Source: Cellulosimicrobium arenosum
GTDB taxonomy: Bacteria; Actinomycetota; Actinomycetes; Actinomycetales; Cellulomonadaceae
Reading direction: 5' to 3'
Assembly (NCBI RefSeq): GCF_014837295.1
Contig: NZ_JACYHB010000012.1
Location: 89,454-153,453 of the forward strand
DNA length: 64,000 bases
The notes below the pieces were generated by a model that was not told the origin of the DNA, made no database searches, and saw nothing but the letters and a program-made list of their open reading frames with translations. Positions 9,488-18,137 of the stretch are shown in pieces (positions within the stretch are counted from its first letter, which is position 1; each line of letters opens with the position of its first letter). The position numbers were made by a program, and so were the translations under genes.

Positions 9488-10647
9488 GGCTGGGCGAGGA
9501 GGTCGAGGTAGCGGGAGCGGGTCCGGACGACGTCGGCGAGCTGGGCCTGGATCCCGTCGACGAACTCCTCGCGGTAGACGGCGTCCACCTGGACGGAGAT
9601 GGCGTAGTAGAGACCGGTGAACGTCGCGATCGCCACGGACACGCGCAGCAGCGTCTGCGTGACGACGAGGTCCGCGCCGCCGACGACGCCACCGCCCGCG
9701 AGCGAGATGGTGCGCTCCCACGTGCCGCCGTCGACGTCCCACAGCGCCATGACCTCCGGCGTCACGGTGAGCGTCCCGAGCGCCATGAAGAACAGCCCCA
9801 TCCCGAGGCTCACGACGAGCACCTGGAGCAGCTGGCTCGTCGCGATCATCGCGGCGAGGTTCGCGCGCTGCGGCCGGGTGAAGCGGGTGGCGCGCTCGTG
9901 CTCGGGCAGCGCGGTGGCGGTCGCCGCGAGGGCCTCGCGCGCCTCGCCGGGGACGCGCAGCGCCACGAAGACGACGACGAGCAGCGCGAAGAACGCGCCC
10001 AGCACGACGTCCGCGACGCCGTGCGTCCGGTCGAAGACCTGCCACACCTCGGCGTTGTAGAACAGCACGAGCGAGAACACGAGCAGCAACGGGAGGAGCC
10101 GCACGAGCCGCAGGAGCGACGCGCCCAGCTCGTCGACCACCCGCGCGAGCCCCCACCAGAGCGACGACAGGATCCCGTACCCGACGACCACGCGCACCGC
10201 TCCCAGCAGCACGAGGTTCCCGACGACCGTGAGCAGCGCGTCCGCCCACTGCCCCCCGAACACGAGCGGCAGGAGCGCGGGCACGAGGACGAAGAACGCG
10301 AGCTCGGGCAGCCCGACGGACTGCGGCAGCGTCGACCACCGCCGGCCGCGGAGCACGTTGAGGCCGGCGTACGCGGCGGCGACGATCCCGGCGCCGCCGA
10401 GCAGCGCGAGCACGTTCGCCCACGCGGGCCAGCCGGACCGCACTGCGCCGGTGAGCTCGGCGAGCAGGACGACCAGCAGGAACGGCGCCGAGCGGCCGAA
10501 CACGTCGCGGTCGAGCGAGTGGCCCTCCACCAGGAGCGGCAGCCCGTTGCGCCGGAACTCACGTTCGCACCCGGCGACGTCGAGCGCGGGGCCCACGGGC
10601 ACGGTGAGGTCGCGCGCTGGCGGGGACGCGTCGTCGGGCACGGTCAT
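9481..10647 (-). CDS. Polytopic membrane protein, function unknown
   Basis: A 388-residue integral membrane protein with about eight hydrophobic segments (for example FLLVVLLAELTGAV, ELAFFVLVPALLPLVFGG, LLPLLLVFSLVLFY and VVLGAFFALLVVVFVALRV). It has a soluble N-terminal stretch of about 50 residues and a charged C-terminal tail (YREEFVDGIQAQLADVVRTR). I recognise no catalytic motif, transporter signature or family name. A -10 box, TAGGGT at 10656-10661, ends eight bases before the ATG and suggests leaderless transcription. It lies downstream of the flavoprotein gene on the same strand, separated by repeat cluster 3. Its stop codon is inside repeat cluster 2. Confidence 0.8.
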   Translation of the reverse strand: MTVPDDASPPARDLTVPVGPALDVAGCEREFRRNGLPLLVEGHSLDRDVFGRSAPFLLVVLLAELTGAVRSGWPAWANVLALLGGAGIVAAAYAGLNVLRGRRWSTLPQSVGLPELAFFVLVPALLPLVFGGQWADALLTVVGNLVLLGAVRVVVGYGILSSLWWGLARVVDELGASLLRLVRLLPLLLVFSLVLFYNAEVWQVFDRTHGVADVVLGAFFALLVVVFVALRVPGEAREALAATATALPEHERATRFTRPQRANLAAMIATSQLLQVLVVSLGMGLFFMALGTLTVTPEVMALWDVDGGTWERTISLAGGGVVGGADLVVTQTLLRVSVAIATFTGLYYAISVQVDAVYREEFVDGIQAQLADVVRTRSRYLDLLAQPG

Positions 10648-10674
10648 GACCGGTGACCCTACCGGCCGGCCGGG

Positions 10675-10726
10675 GTACTACCTCGGCCCACTGCGGTACT
10701 ACCTCGGTCCACTGCGGTACTACCTC
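10675..10726. repeat. 21-bp-phased GAGGTAGTAC repeat, cluster 3
   Basis: Three direct copies of GTACTACCTC (the complement of GAGGTAGTAC) lie at 10675-10684, 10696-10705 and 10717-10726, exactly 21 bases apart. Here the spacers are also alike (GGCCCACTGCG, GGTCCACTGCG), making a near-perfect tandem array. It sits between the flavoprotein stop and the membrane protein promoter. Confidence 0.87.
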
Positions 10727-10759
10727 GGCTCACCGGAGTGCCGCAGGAGCCGGGCGGGT

Positions 10760-12502
10760 TCAGGAGAGCTCCGCCGCGAGCGCTCGGCCCGCGACGCGGC
10801 CGGAGAACAGGCACCCGCCGAGGAACGTGCCCTCCAGCGCGCGGTGCCCGTGCACGCCGCCGCCGCCGAAGCCGGCCGCCTCGCCCGCGGCCCACAGCCC
10901 GGGCAGCACGGAACCGTCCTCGCGCAGGACGCGCGCCGACGCGTCGGTCCAGAGCCCGCCCAGCGTCTTGCGGGTGAGCACCGAGAGGCGCACCGCGAGC
11001 AGCGGGCCGTCCTTCGGTGTCGTGAGCGGGCGCGGGGGAGAGACCCGGATGAGGCGGTCGACGCGGTAGCGGCGCGCCATCGCGGTCGCGACGACCTGCG
11101 GGTCCTTGCCGAGCCCGGTGCGCACCTGCTCGTCGCGCAGGTGGACCAGCCGGGCCAGGACGTGCGCGTCGACGTGACCCTGCGAGCCCGGCGTCGCCGC
11201 GACCAGCGCGTTCATCCGCCCCGCCAGCTCTTCGGGCGTGTCCGCCCACACGAACTCGGGCGACTGCTCGGCGAACCGAGCGACCGGGCCCACGGCGCCC
11301 GGCAGCACCCGCTGCGCCAGCAGCCGCACGTCCTTGCCGGTGAGGTCAGGGTTCTGCTCGGACCCCGACAGCGCGAACTCGCTCTCCATGATCGCCTTGT
11401 TGAGCACGAACCAGGAGTGGTCGTCGCCGCGCTCGGTGATGTGCTGGAGCGCCCCGAGCGCGTCGAAGCCGGGGAACAGGGGCGCGGGGAGCCGGTTGCC
11501 GTCGGCGTCGAGCCACAGGGAGCTCGGGCCGGGCAGGATGCGGATGCCGTGGTCGGTCCACACCGGTGAGTGGTTGGCGATCCCCTCGGGGTAGTGCCAC
11601 ATGCGGTCCTCGTGCACGAGCGCCGCGCCCGCGTCGGCGGCGACGCCGATCATCAGCCCGTCCGTGGAGTCCGGCACGCCGGAGAGCATCCGCGCCGGCA
11701 GCGTCCCGGCGGTCCGTGGCCACCGCGACCGGACGAGCTCGTGGTTCGCCCCGATCCCCCCGGACGTCACGACGACCGCGGCCGCCGCGATCTCGACCTG
11801 CCCGACGACGTCCCGGGACGACGGCGCGCCGCGCTCGGCGTCGGACGGGGCGAGGACCTCGGCGCGCACGCCCGTGACCGCGCCGTCGGTCTCGACGAGG
11901 GACGTGACGCGGTGCCGGAACCGGACGTCGAGGAGGCCGGCGGCGCGCGCGTCGAGAGCGGCGCGCACGAACGGCTCGAGCACGCCGGGGCCGGTGCCCC
12001 ACGTGACGTGGAAGCGCGGGACGGAGTTGCCGTGCGCACCCGGGGCCCCGCCGTCGGCGCCCGAGCGGACGGGGTAGCCGCCGCGCTCGGCCCACTGCAC
12101 GAGCGGGAACCACCGCACGCCCTTGTCGTGCAGCCACGACCTCATGTCGCCTGCGGCGAAGTCGACGAACGCCCGCGCCCACGCGTACCCGTGCCGGTCC
12201 GGACCCTCGCCGCGGTCTGCTCCCGGGGCGAACTGCGCCGATCCGAGCCAGTCGTCGAACGCGAGCTCGGCCGAGTCGGTGACGCCCATGCGACGCTGCT
12301 CGGGCGACCCGACGAGGAACAGCCCGCCGAAGGACCACCACGCCTGGCCGCCGAGGCTCGCGGCCGGCTCCTGGTCGAGCAGCACGACCCGTCGCCCCGT
12401 GGCGGTGAGCTCCGTCGCGGCGACCAGGCCCGCGAGGCCAGCCCCCACGACGACCACGTCCGGGGAGCCGACGGTGCGGGAGACGACGTCGCTGTCACTC
12501 AT
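10760..12502 (-). CDS. FAD-binding dehydrogenase (fumarate reductase/KstD-like flavoprotein)
   Basis: A 580-residue flavoprotein. The N-terminal dinucleotide fold is VVVVGAGLAGLVAATEL, with VVLLDQEPAASLGGQAWW nearby, and the FAD-binding C-terminus carries GLWAAGEAAGFGGGGVHGHR, as in the fumarate reductase/ketosteroid-dehydrogenase superfamily. The length fits the actinobacterial 'FAD-binding dehydrogenase' group, whose substrate is unknown. It has no signal peptide, so it is probably cytosolic. A TAGTCT box at 12509-12514 ends six bases before the ATG and supports an independent leaderless promoter, although glgX ends only 28 bases upstream on the same strand. Confidence 0.88.
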   Translation of the reverse strand: MSDSDVVSRTVGSPDVVVVGAGLAGLVAATELTATGRRVVLLDQEPAASLGGQAWWSFGGLFLVGSPEQRRMGVTDSAELAFDDWLGSAQFAPGADRGEGPDRHGYAWARAFVDFAAGDMRSWLHDKGVRWFPLVQWAERGGYPVRSGADGGAPGAHGNSVPRFHVTWGTGPGVLEPFVRAALDARAAGLLDVRFRHRVTSLVETDGAVTGVRAEVLAPSDAERGAPSSRDVVGQVEIAAAAVVVTSGGIGANHELVRSRWPRTAGTLPARMLSGVPDSTDGLMIGVAADAGAALVHEDRMWHYPEGIANHSPVWTDHGIRILPGPSSLWLDADGNRLPAPLFPGFDALGALQHITERGDDHSWFVLNKAIMESEFALSGSEQNPDLTGKDVRLLAQRVLPGAVGPVARFAEQSPEFVWADTPEELAGRMNALVAATPGSQGHVDAHVLARLVHLRDEQVRTGLGKDPQVVATAMARRYRVDRLIRVSPPRPLTTPKDGPLLAVRLSVLTRKTLGGLWTDASARVLREDGSVLPGLWAAGEAAGFGGGGVHGHRALEGTFLGGCLFSGRVAGRALAAELS

Positions 12503-12508
12503 GCGGGA

Positions 12509-12514
12509 AGACTA
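12509..12514 (-). promoter_or_regulatory. -10 box (TAGTCT) of the flavoprotein gene
   Basis: TAGTCT on the minus strand, six bases before the ATG at 12502. It lies in the 28-base gap after glgX. Confidence 0.45.
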
Positions 12515-12530
12515 GATCACGCGGATCGAC

Positions 12531-14891
12531 CTACGCGTGGCGGACGCCGTCGGTCGGCGGGGCGGGGGAGACGTAGACCTGCAGGCTCAGGGGCTCCAGC
12601 CCGACGACGCTGCCCGCCCGTACGCTCCCCTCGCCGTTCGTCCGGTCCCGGTCGGCCGGGTGCTCCCAGTCGGAGTCCCAGGCCAGCTCCCAGCTCTCGG
12701 GCTCGTCGCCGGCGACGGCCCGCACCCCGGGGAGCGTGACGTCCACCGGGTCGAGCGCCCCGGCGAGGACGACGAGCACGTCGCGCGCGCCGGGTCCGCC
12801 CGCCGTCCGCAGCATCTGCAGCGTGCGGACCCGGGGGTCGTGCCACGACTCGTGGTCGAGGAGCTGGCCGTCGGCGTCGAACCAGACGAGGTCCGGGACG
12901 CCCGGCACGTCCGACCCGGGCACGGGACGCCCCGTGAAGAACGTGTCCGGGCGCAGCGCCGGGTGCTCGGCGCGCAGGGCGAGCAGGTAGCGCGCGGTCG
13001 CGAGCAGGTCCTTGCGCCACGGCGACAGGTCCCACGAGACCCAGAACGCCTCGGCGTCCTGGACGTACGCGTTGTTGTTGCCGCGCTGGGTGCGACCCAT
13101 CTCGTCGCCCGCGGTGAGCATGGGGGTCCCCGCCGCGAGCACGAGGGTCGCGAGCACGTTGCGGATCGAGCGACGGCGCAGGGGCGCGATCTCCACCCCG
13201 GGGGAGAGCGGGCTCGCGCCGTCGACGTCGCCCGCCGTCGCGACCGGACCCTCGAGCCCGTGGTTCCACGAGCGGTTGTCGCTCGTGCCGTCGCGGTTGT
13301 CCTCACCGTTGTCCTGGTTGTGCTTGTGGTCGTACGCCACGAGGTCCGCGAGCGTGAACCCGTCGTGCGCCGTGACGTAGTTGACCGACGCGACCGGCCC
13401 GCGCACGAGCGGCGGGTCGCCGTGGCCGAACAGGTCGGCGGAACCGGCGAGCCGTGTCGCGAGGTCGCGCACGCCGTGACCGGCGCGGCCGTGGGACGCC
13501 TCGCGCGCGTCGGCGAGCCAGAACTGCCGCACCGCGTCCCGGAACCGGTCGTTCCACTCGCCGAACGGTGGGGGGAACTGGCCGGTGCGCCACCCGCCCG
13601 GTCCCACGTCCCACGGCTCGGCCACGAGCTTGAGCCGCGACAGCACGGGGTCGGTCTGCAGCCCGACGAGGAAGGGGTGGTCGGGGTCGAACCCGTCCGG
13701 CCCGCGGCCGAGCGTCACGGCGAGGTCGAACCGGAACCCGTCGACCCCGACGACCTCGGCCCAGTACCGCAGCGAGTCGAGCGCGGCGCGCACCACGGCA
13801 GGGCGGCGGAAGTCGAGCGTGTTGCCCGTCCCCGTCACGTCGGCGAGCCGCGCGGGCGTCGTGCCGTCGTGCAGGTAGTACCCGGGGCTGTCCAGCCCGC
13901 GCCACGACAGGTGGTGACCGTCCGCGCCGCCCTCGCAGGTGTGGTTGTGGACGACGTCGAGCAGCACCTCGATCCCCGCCTCGTGCAGCAGGTGCACCGC
14001 GCCCCGCACCTCGTCGAGCACCGCTGCGGCACCCGCCTCCTGCGCCGCACGGGTGGCGTACGCGGCGTGCGGGGCGAAGAACCCCAGGGTCGAGTAGCCC
14101 CAGTAGTTGGTGCGCCCGCTCGCGAGCAGGTGCGGCTCCGGAGCGGACGCGTGGATCGGCAGCAGCTCGAGGGTCGTCACGCCGAGGGCGCGCAGGTGGT
14201 CGATCGTCACCGGGTGCGCGAGGCCTGCATACGTGCCGCGCAGGTGCTCCGGCAGGGCCTCGAGCCGACCTGTCAGCCCGCGCACGTGCGCCTCGTAGAC
14301 GACCGTGTCCCGCCACGGGACGTGCGGCCGCGGCGCGAGCGGGCCGGCGGGCGGCGCGACGACCACCGAGTGCGGGACGAACGGCAGCGAGTCGCGCTCG
14401 TCCGCGGTGCCGTACGGGTCGTCGCCCGCATGGCCGCGGACGGCGGGGTCGTCGACCAGGTCGCCGACGAGGCCGCGCGCGTACGGGTCGACCAGGAGCT
14501 TCGCGGGGTTGTGCCGCAGCCCGGCGTCAGGGTCCCACGGACCGTGGACGCGGAACCCGTACCGTTGCCCCGGCCGCACGCCGGGGACGTGTCCCCGCCA
14601 GACGCCGTACGCCGGTCCTTGCAGCGCCACACGCCGTTCCGTCCACCGGTCGCCCTCCTCGGACCGGTCGACCAGGCACAGCTCGACCGCCGTCGCGTGC
14701 GCCGCGAGCACCGCGACGTCGACGCCGTCCCCGCACGGGTGGACGCCCAGCGGTGGTACCGCCGCGTGCCGGTCGGTCGGGTCCAGGTGCTGCTCGCACG
14801 CGCTCGCAGAGCCGGTCGCAGAGCCGGTCGCGGGGCCGGTCGGAGAGCCGGTCGGGGTGGCGGACGGCGTGGGGTCGGGTCGCTCGTGCAC
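12531..14891 (-). CDS. glgX: Glycogen debranching enzyme (isoamylase type)
   Basis: A 786-residue GH13_11 enzyme that hydrolyses alpha-1,6 branches of glycogen, probably after trimming by GlgP. The CBM48-like N-terminus (VWRGHVPGVRPGQRYGFRVH) precedes the barrel, with Asp389 (GFRFDLAV), Glu425 (LVAEPWDVG) and Asp510 (TAHDGFT) as the catalytic triad. The family signature HKHNQDNGEDNRDG follows. The GTG at 14891 is chosen because a CACAAT hexamer ends six bases before it; an in-frame ATG at 15014 would extend into the etfB start. The first 35 residues are a Thr/Gly/Ser/Pro-rich tail encoded partly by 12-bp tandem repeats. Confidence 0.93.
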   Translation of the reverse strand: MHERPDPTPSATPTGSPTGPATGSATGSASACEQHLDPTDRHAAVPPLGVHPCGDGVDVAVLAAHATAVELCLVDRSEEGDRWTERRVALQGPAYGVWRGHVPGVRPGQRYGFRVHGPWDPDAGLRHNPAKLLVDPYARGLVGDLVDDPAVRGHAGDDPYGTADERDSLPFVPHSVVVAPPAGPLAPRPHVPWRDTVVYEAHVRGLTGRLEALPEHLRGTYAGLAHPVTIDHLRALGVTTLELLPIHASAPEPHLLASGRTNYWGYSTLGFFAPHAAYATRAAQEAGAAAVLDEVRGAVHLLHEAGIEVLLDVVHNHTCEGGADGHHLSWRGLDSPGYYLHDGTTPARLADVTGTGNTLDFRRPAVVRAALDSLRYWAEVVGVDGFRFDLAVTLGRGPDGFDPDHPFLVGLQTDPVLSRLKLVAEPWDVGPGGWRTGQFPPPFGEWNDRFRDAVRQFWLADAREASHGRAGHGVRDLATRLAGSADLFGHGDPPLVRGPVASVNYVTAHDGFTLADLVAYDHKHNQDNGEDNRDGTSDNRSWNHGLEGPVATAGDVDGASPLSPGVEIAPLRRRSIRNVLATLVLAAGTPMLTAGDEMGRTQRGNNNAYVQDAEAFWVSWDLSPWRKDLLATARYLLALRAEHPALRPDTFFTGRPVPGSDVPGVPDLVWFDADGQLLDHESWHDPRVRTLQMLRTAGGPGARDVLVVLAGALDPVDVTLPGVRAVAGDEPESWELAWDSDWEHPADRDRTNGEGSVRAGSVVGLEPLSLQVYVSPAPPTDGVRHA
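14807..14854. repeat. 12-bp tandem repeat inside glgX
   Basis: Four 12-base units (CAGAGCCGGTCG twice, then CGGGGCCGGTCG and GAGAGCCGGTCG) lie in frame in the N-terminal tail of GlgX and encode Thr-Gly-Ser/Pro repeats. This looks like slippage expansion of a disordered tail; unit number may vary between strains. Confidence 0.8.
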
Positions 14892-14937
14892 GTGTCCATT
14901 GTGGCGGGTGCCGCCGACCTGCCGGGACACGCGCCGG

Positions 14938-14943
14938 TACGCT
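14938..14943 (+). promoter_or_regulatory. -10 box (TACGCT) for etfB-etfA
   Basis: TACGCT lies about 70 bases before the etfB ATG, implying a 5' leader of roughly 60 bases that includes GGGAG just before the start. No clear -35 is seen. Confidence 0.35.
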
Positions 14944-15013
14944 TCCGTGTGCGGACGGGTGACGACACCCGGCCGCCTGCCCACCGGATGGCCCAGCACA
15001 GGGAGCGAGCTCA

Positions 15014-15829
15014 ATGCGGATCGTCGTCGCCGTCAAGTACGTACCGGACATCCACGCCGACCGCGGGTTCGAGGGCGGGCGGGTGGTCCGCCGTCCCGAG
15101 GAGGGCACGCTCAACGAGCTCGACGAGAACGCGGTCGAGGCCGCGCTGCGCCTCGTCGAGTCGCTGCCCGACGACGAGCGCGCCGCCAGCGAGGTCGTCG
15201 TCGTGACCGTCGCGGGAGCGGCGGCCGACTCGGCCGTGCGCAAGACGTACCAGCTCGGGGTGGACCGCGGGGTGCGCGTGAGCGACGACGCGATCGCCGG
15301 CTCCGACTACTTCGGCACCGTGCGTGTGCTCGCCGCTGCCGTGCGCCGCCTCGCGGACGAGGCCCCCGTCGACCTCGTCGTGACGGGCATGGCCGCGCTC
15401 GACGGTCTCGGTTCCGTGGTGCCGACCCTCCTGTCCGCCGAGCTCGGGCTGCCCCAGCTCACCCTCGCCGGCGCGGTCGAGGTCGTGGGCGAGCCGGGTG
15501 CACGCACCGCGCGGGTCACGCGCGAGCTGGACGGCGTCGACGAGGTGCTCGAGGCTCCGCTGCCGGCCGTCGTGAGCGTGACGGACCACGCGAACGAGCC
15601 ACGTTTCCCGAACTTCAAGCTCATCATGGCGGCACGCACCAAGCCGGTCGAGGCCTGGTCGCTCGCCGACCTCGGGGTGGCGCCCGGCGACGTCGGCGAC
15701 GCGGCAGCCCGCTCACGGGTGCTGGCGGCCTCGCCGCGTCCGCCCCGACCCGAGGTCGAGCTCGTCGTCGACAAGGGCGAGGGCGGGCGTGCGCTCGCCG
15801 AGTACCTCATCCGCAACGAGCTGGTCTGA
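15014..15829 (+). CDS. etfB: Electron transfer flavoprotein, beta subunit
   Basis: A 271-residue ETF beta subunit (FixA-like). It binds AMP and, with the alpha subunit, accepts electrons from acyl-CoA and similar dehydrogenases. The N-terminus MRIVVAVKYVPD and the signature region VVVTVAGAAADSAVRKTYQLGVDRG are typical. ANEPRFPNFKLIMAARTK is the conserved segment near the AMP site and recognition loop. The ATG is preceded by GGGAGCGAGCTCA. It forms an operon with etfA, 13 bases downstream. No ETF-dependent dehydrogenase or ETF:quinone oxidoreductase gene is adjacent, which is normal for this actinobacterial locus. Confidence 0.95.
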   Translation: MRIVVAVKYVPDIHADRGFEGGRVVRRPEEGTLNELDENAVEAALRLVESLPDDERAASEVVVVTVAGAAADSAVRKTYQLGVDRGVRVSDDAIAGSDYFGTVRVLAAAVRRLADEAPVDLVVTGMAALDGLGSVVPTLLSAELGLPQLTLAGAVEVVGEPGARTARVTRELDGVDEVLEAPLPAVVSVTDHANEPRFPNFKLIMAARTKPVEAWSLADLGVAPGDVGDAAARSRVLAASPRPPRPEVELVVDKGEGGRALAEYLIRNELV

Positions 15830-15842
15830 GAGGACGCGAGAC

Positions 15843-16901
15843 ATGAGCACCACCGACACCACCGGGCCTGCGGGCCCCACCGGCAACCGCACCGTCCTCG
15901 TCCTGCTCGACACCCCGGGGGTCGAGCTGCGCTCGCCGGTGCTCGAGCTGATCACGCTCGCGCGCCGCGTCGGGCGCGTCGAGGCCGTGGCGCTCGAGTC
16001 CCCGAGCATCGAGACCCTCGCCCAGCTCGGCGCCCACGGCGTCGAGACCGTCCGTCAGGCCGAGCTCTCCGCCGACGGCCACGGGGTCGCCGGCGACGTG
16101 ACGCACCTGACCCCCGTCCTGGCCGAGGCCCTCGCGGCCGCGGCGCGCGGGAGCGACGCGGACGTCGTCCTGCTGACGTCGTCCTTCCCGAACAAGGAGG
16201 CGGCCGCGCGGCTCGCGTTCCTCGCCGGTGCCGGCCTGGTCGTCGACGCGACCGGGCTCGACATCGCCGACGCGTCCGGCGAGGGGGACGCCGCGGGCGT
16301 CGTCGTCGCGGACAAGAGCGTCTTCGCGGGGTCCTGGGACGTGCGCAGCGCGGTGACGACGGACCTCGCGGTCGTCGTGGTCCGGGCGAACTCCGTGCTG
16401 CCCGAGCCGGTCGCCGAGGCCGTCAAGACCGACGTCGTCGGGTTCGCGGTCGAGCTGTCCGCCGGCGCCACGGCGACGCGCGTCGTGTCTCGCACGGTGC
16501 GCGAGTCGTCGTCGAGCGGGCGACCCGCGCTCGGGGAGGCGGCGGTCGTCGTGACGGGCGGCCGCGGGACCAACGGCGACTTCGCGCCCGTGGTCGAGCT
16601 GGCCGAGGCGCTCGGCGCGGCGGTGGGTGCGACGCGCGACGCGGTCTACGAGGGCTGGCACGACCAGTTCGTCGGGCAGACCGGGGTCACGGTCGCGCCG
16701 CGGCTGTATGTCGGCGCAGGCGTCTCCGGCGCGCCCCACCACCGGGGTGGGATGCAGGCGTCGCAGGTGATCGTGGCCGTGAACAGCGACCCGGAGTGCC
16801 CGCTGTTCGAGATCTCCGACTTCGCCGTGGTCGGCGACCTCGCCGACGTGCTGCCGCAGGCTGCCGCCGTGATCCGGGAGCACCGCGAGTCCCAGGGCTG
16901 A
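15843..16901 (+). CDS. etfA: Electron transfer flavoprotein, alpha subunit
   Basis: A 352-residue ETF alpha subunit (FixB-like) that carries the FAD of the ETF heterodimer. The C-terminal FAD domain is clear: VVVTGGRGTNGDF, then GATRDAVYEGW, VGQTGVTVAPRLYVGAGVSG and QVIVAVNSDPECPLFEISDF. The ATG at 15843 follows the etfB stop by 13 bases with GAGAGGACGCGAGAC upstream as ribosome site. The first 15 residues (Thr/Gly/Pro-rich) are not part of the conserved domain. It ends 11 bases before the stop of the convergent phosphotransferase gene. Confidence 0.95.
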   Translation: MSTTDTTGPAGPTGNRTVLVLLDTPGVELRSPVLELITLARRVGRVEAVALESPSIETLAQLGAHGVETVRQAELSADGHGVAGDVTHLTPVLAEALAAAARGSDADVVLLTSSFPNKEAAARLAFLAGAGLVVDATGLDIADASGEGDAAGVVVADKSVFAGSWDVRSAVTTDLAVVVVRANSVLPEPVAEAVKTDVVGFAVELSAGATATRVVSRTVRESSSSGRPALGEAAVVVTGGRGTNGDFAPVVELAEALGAAVGATRDAVYEGWHDQFVGQTGVTVAPRLYVGAGVSGAPHHRGGMQASQVIVAVNSDPECPLFEISDFAVVGDLADVLPQAAAVIREHRESQG

Positions 16902-16912
16902 GGGCCTGTGGC

Positions 16913-17971
16913 TCAGAGGCCGAGCTGCTCGAGCCACGCGACCGCCGCGACGCCCTGTGCACGCTGGAACCTGCGCAGGTCGGCGATCGTCGGCGGCTCC
17001 GGCCGTCGTGCCGCGTTGAGGAAGTAGCCGGCGAGGCCGGCGACCACGGCGCGCAGGTCCGCCGGGTGCACGTCGCGGCCGAGCGGGTGGGCCTCGAAGG
17101 TCGCGGCCGCCCAGGCGCCTCCGCGCGCACGGTGGCCGGGGTCGGTCCGGACCGTCACGGGGTCGACCACGTCCGTGACCCCCTGCATGACGACGCTCGG
17201 GAGGAACATCGCGAGGTCGAGCCACTGCGCGCCCCGCGACGCGTAGGGCCAGTCGACGAGCTGCACGGTCGTCGGGGTGAGGAGCACGTTGTCGGCGCGC
17301 AGGTCCCCGTGGACGAACGACTCTCCCTCGCACGCGACCAGGGCGCCGCGCTCCGCCTCGACGAGGTCGTGGACGTGGGCCGCCGCCCACGGGCTGACGG
17401 CGGACAGCCGCGGGTCGCGGTCTCCGCGCAGCGCGCGCCAGCCGGTCGCCTGCTCGGCGAAGTCCGGGCCCGTGGGCGGCAGGCGGAGCTCGCGCGCGCC
17501 CGGTACCGACGCGAGGTCGGTGAGCGTCGCGAGCACGCGGTCGAGCTCGTCGGGGTCCCAGGGCGTGCGCGGGGTGCTCCCCGCGACGGCGTCGAACGCG
17601 AGCACGATCCAGTCCCCGTCCCCGTGGCCCCAGGCGAACCGGGGGGCCGAGATCTCCTGCGGGAGGCGCGCGGCGATGCGTCCCTCGGTCCGGTGCAGGT
17701 CGGCCGTCGCCGGCTCGTCCGCCGTCCTGACGGCCTTGACGAACAGCTGCTGCGCGTCGTCGAACGTCAGGACCGACGCCATGCCCGGGCTGAAGCCGGT
17801 GGCGCGCGAGGACTCGCCGACGACCCGTGCCCCGGCGGTCGCCTCGAGCTCCTCGCGCAGGCCGGACGGGAGGTCGCTCCAGCGCAGGCGTGCGCCGCCG
17901 GAGGCCGGTGGCGCGTCGTCGGTCACGTCAACTGCGGAGGACATGACGTCGTCGAGCATGTCGTCGGGCAT
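16913..17971 (-). CDS. Aminoglycoside/choline-kinase-like phosphotransferase
   Basis: A protein of about 352 residues with a kinase-like fold. The Brenner-type catalytic motif is FVHGDLRADNVLL and the metal-binding aspartate follows in VQLVDWPYASRG. Such APH-family enzymes phosphorylate small molecules; the substrate is unknown and resistance should not be assumed. The start is uncertain: the ATG at 17971 has GGGAGA about ten bases upstream, while ATGs at 17959 and 17944 give slightly shorter proteins. It is divergent from the cysteine desulfurase gene and convergent with etfA. Confidence 0.85.
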   Translation of the reverse strand: MPDDMLDDVMSSAVDVTDDAPPASGGARLRWSDLPSGLREELEATAGARVVGESSRATGFSPGMASVLTFDDAQQLFVKAVRTADEPATADLHRTEGRIAARLPQEISAPRFAWGHGDGDWIVLAFDAVAGSTPRTPWDPDELDRVLATLTDLASVPGARELRLPPTGPDFAEQATGWRALRGDRDPRLSAVSPWAAAHVHDLVEAERGALVACEGESFVHGDLRADNVLLTPTTVQLVDWPYASRGAQWLDLAMFLPSVVMQGVTDVVDPVTVRTDPGHRARGGAWAAATFEAHPLGRDVHPADLRAVVAGLAGYFLNAARRPEPPTIADLRRFQRAQGVAAVAWLEQLGL

Positions 17972-18123
17972 CGAGATGCCATCTCCCGGTTCAGGAGTCT
18001 CGTCGGAGCACGGAGTCTGGTCGAGCGTCTGGTTCGTGGGCACAGACCTTGTCAATGTAGTCCGCGGCCGCAGCATGTCCAGTGGCGGTCCGTTCCGTGG
18101 ACGCGCCGGTGCCCTGCGCTCCG

Positions 18124-18129
18124 TAGACT
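18124..18129 (+). promoter_or_regulatory. -10 box (TAGACT) of the cysteine desulfurase-mnmA operon
   Basis: TAGACT ends eight bases before the GTG at 18138, consistent with a leaderless transcript. Confidence 0.45.
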
Positions 18130-18137
18130 GGTCGATC

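Noticed and set aside
13880..13890. GGTAGTACCC inside glgX as a further repeat copy
   Set aside because: It is a single partial match within a coding region, with no phased neighbours.
16913..17971. Phosphotransferase as an antibiotic-resistance gene
   Set aside because: The kinase motifs fit a broad superfamily acting on many small molecules; nothing points to an antibiotic.
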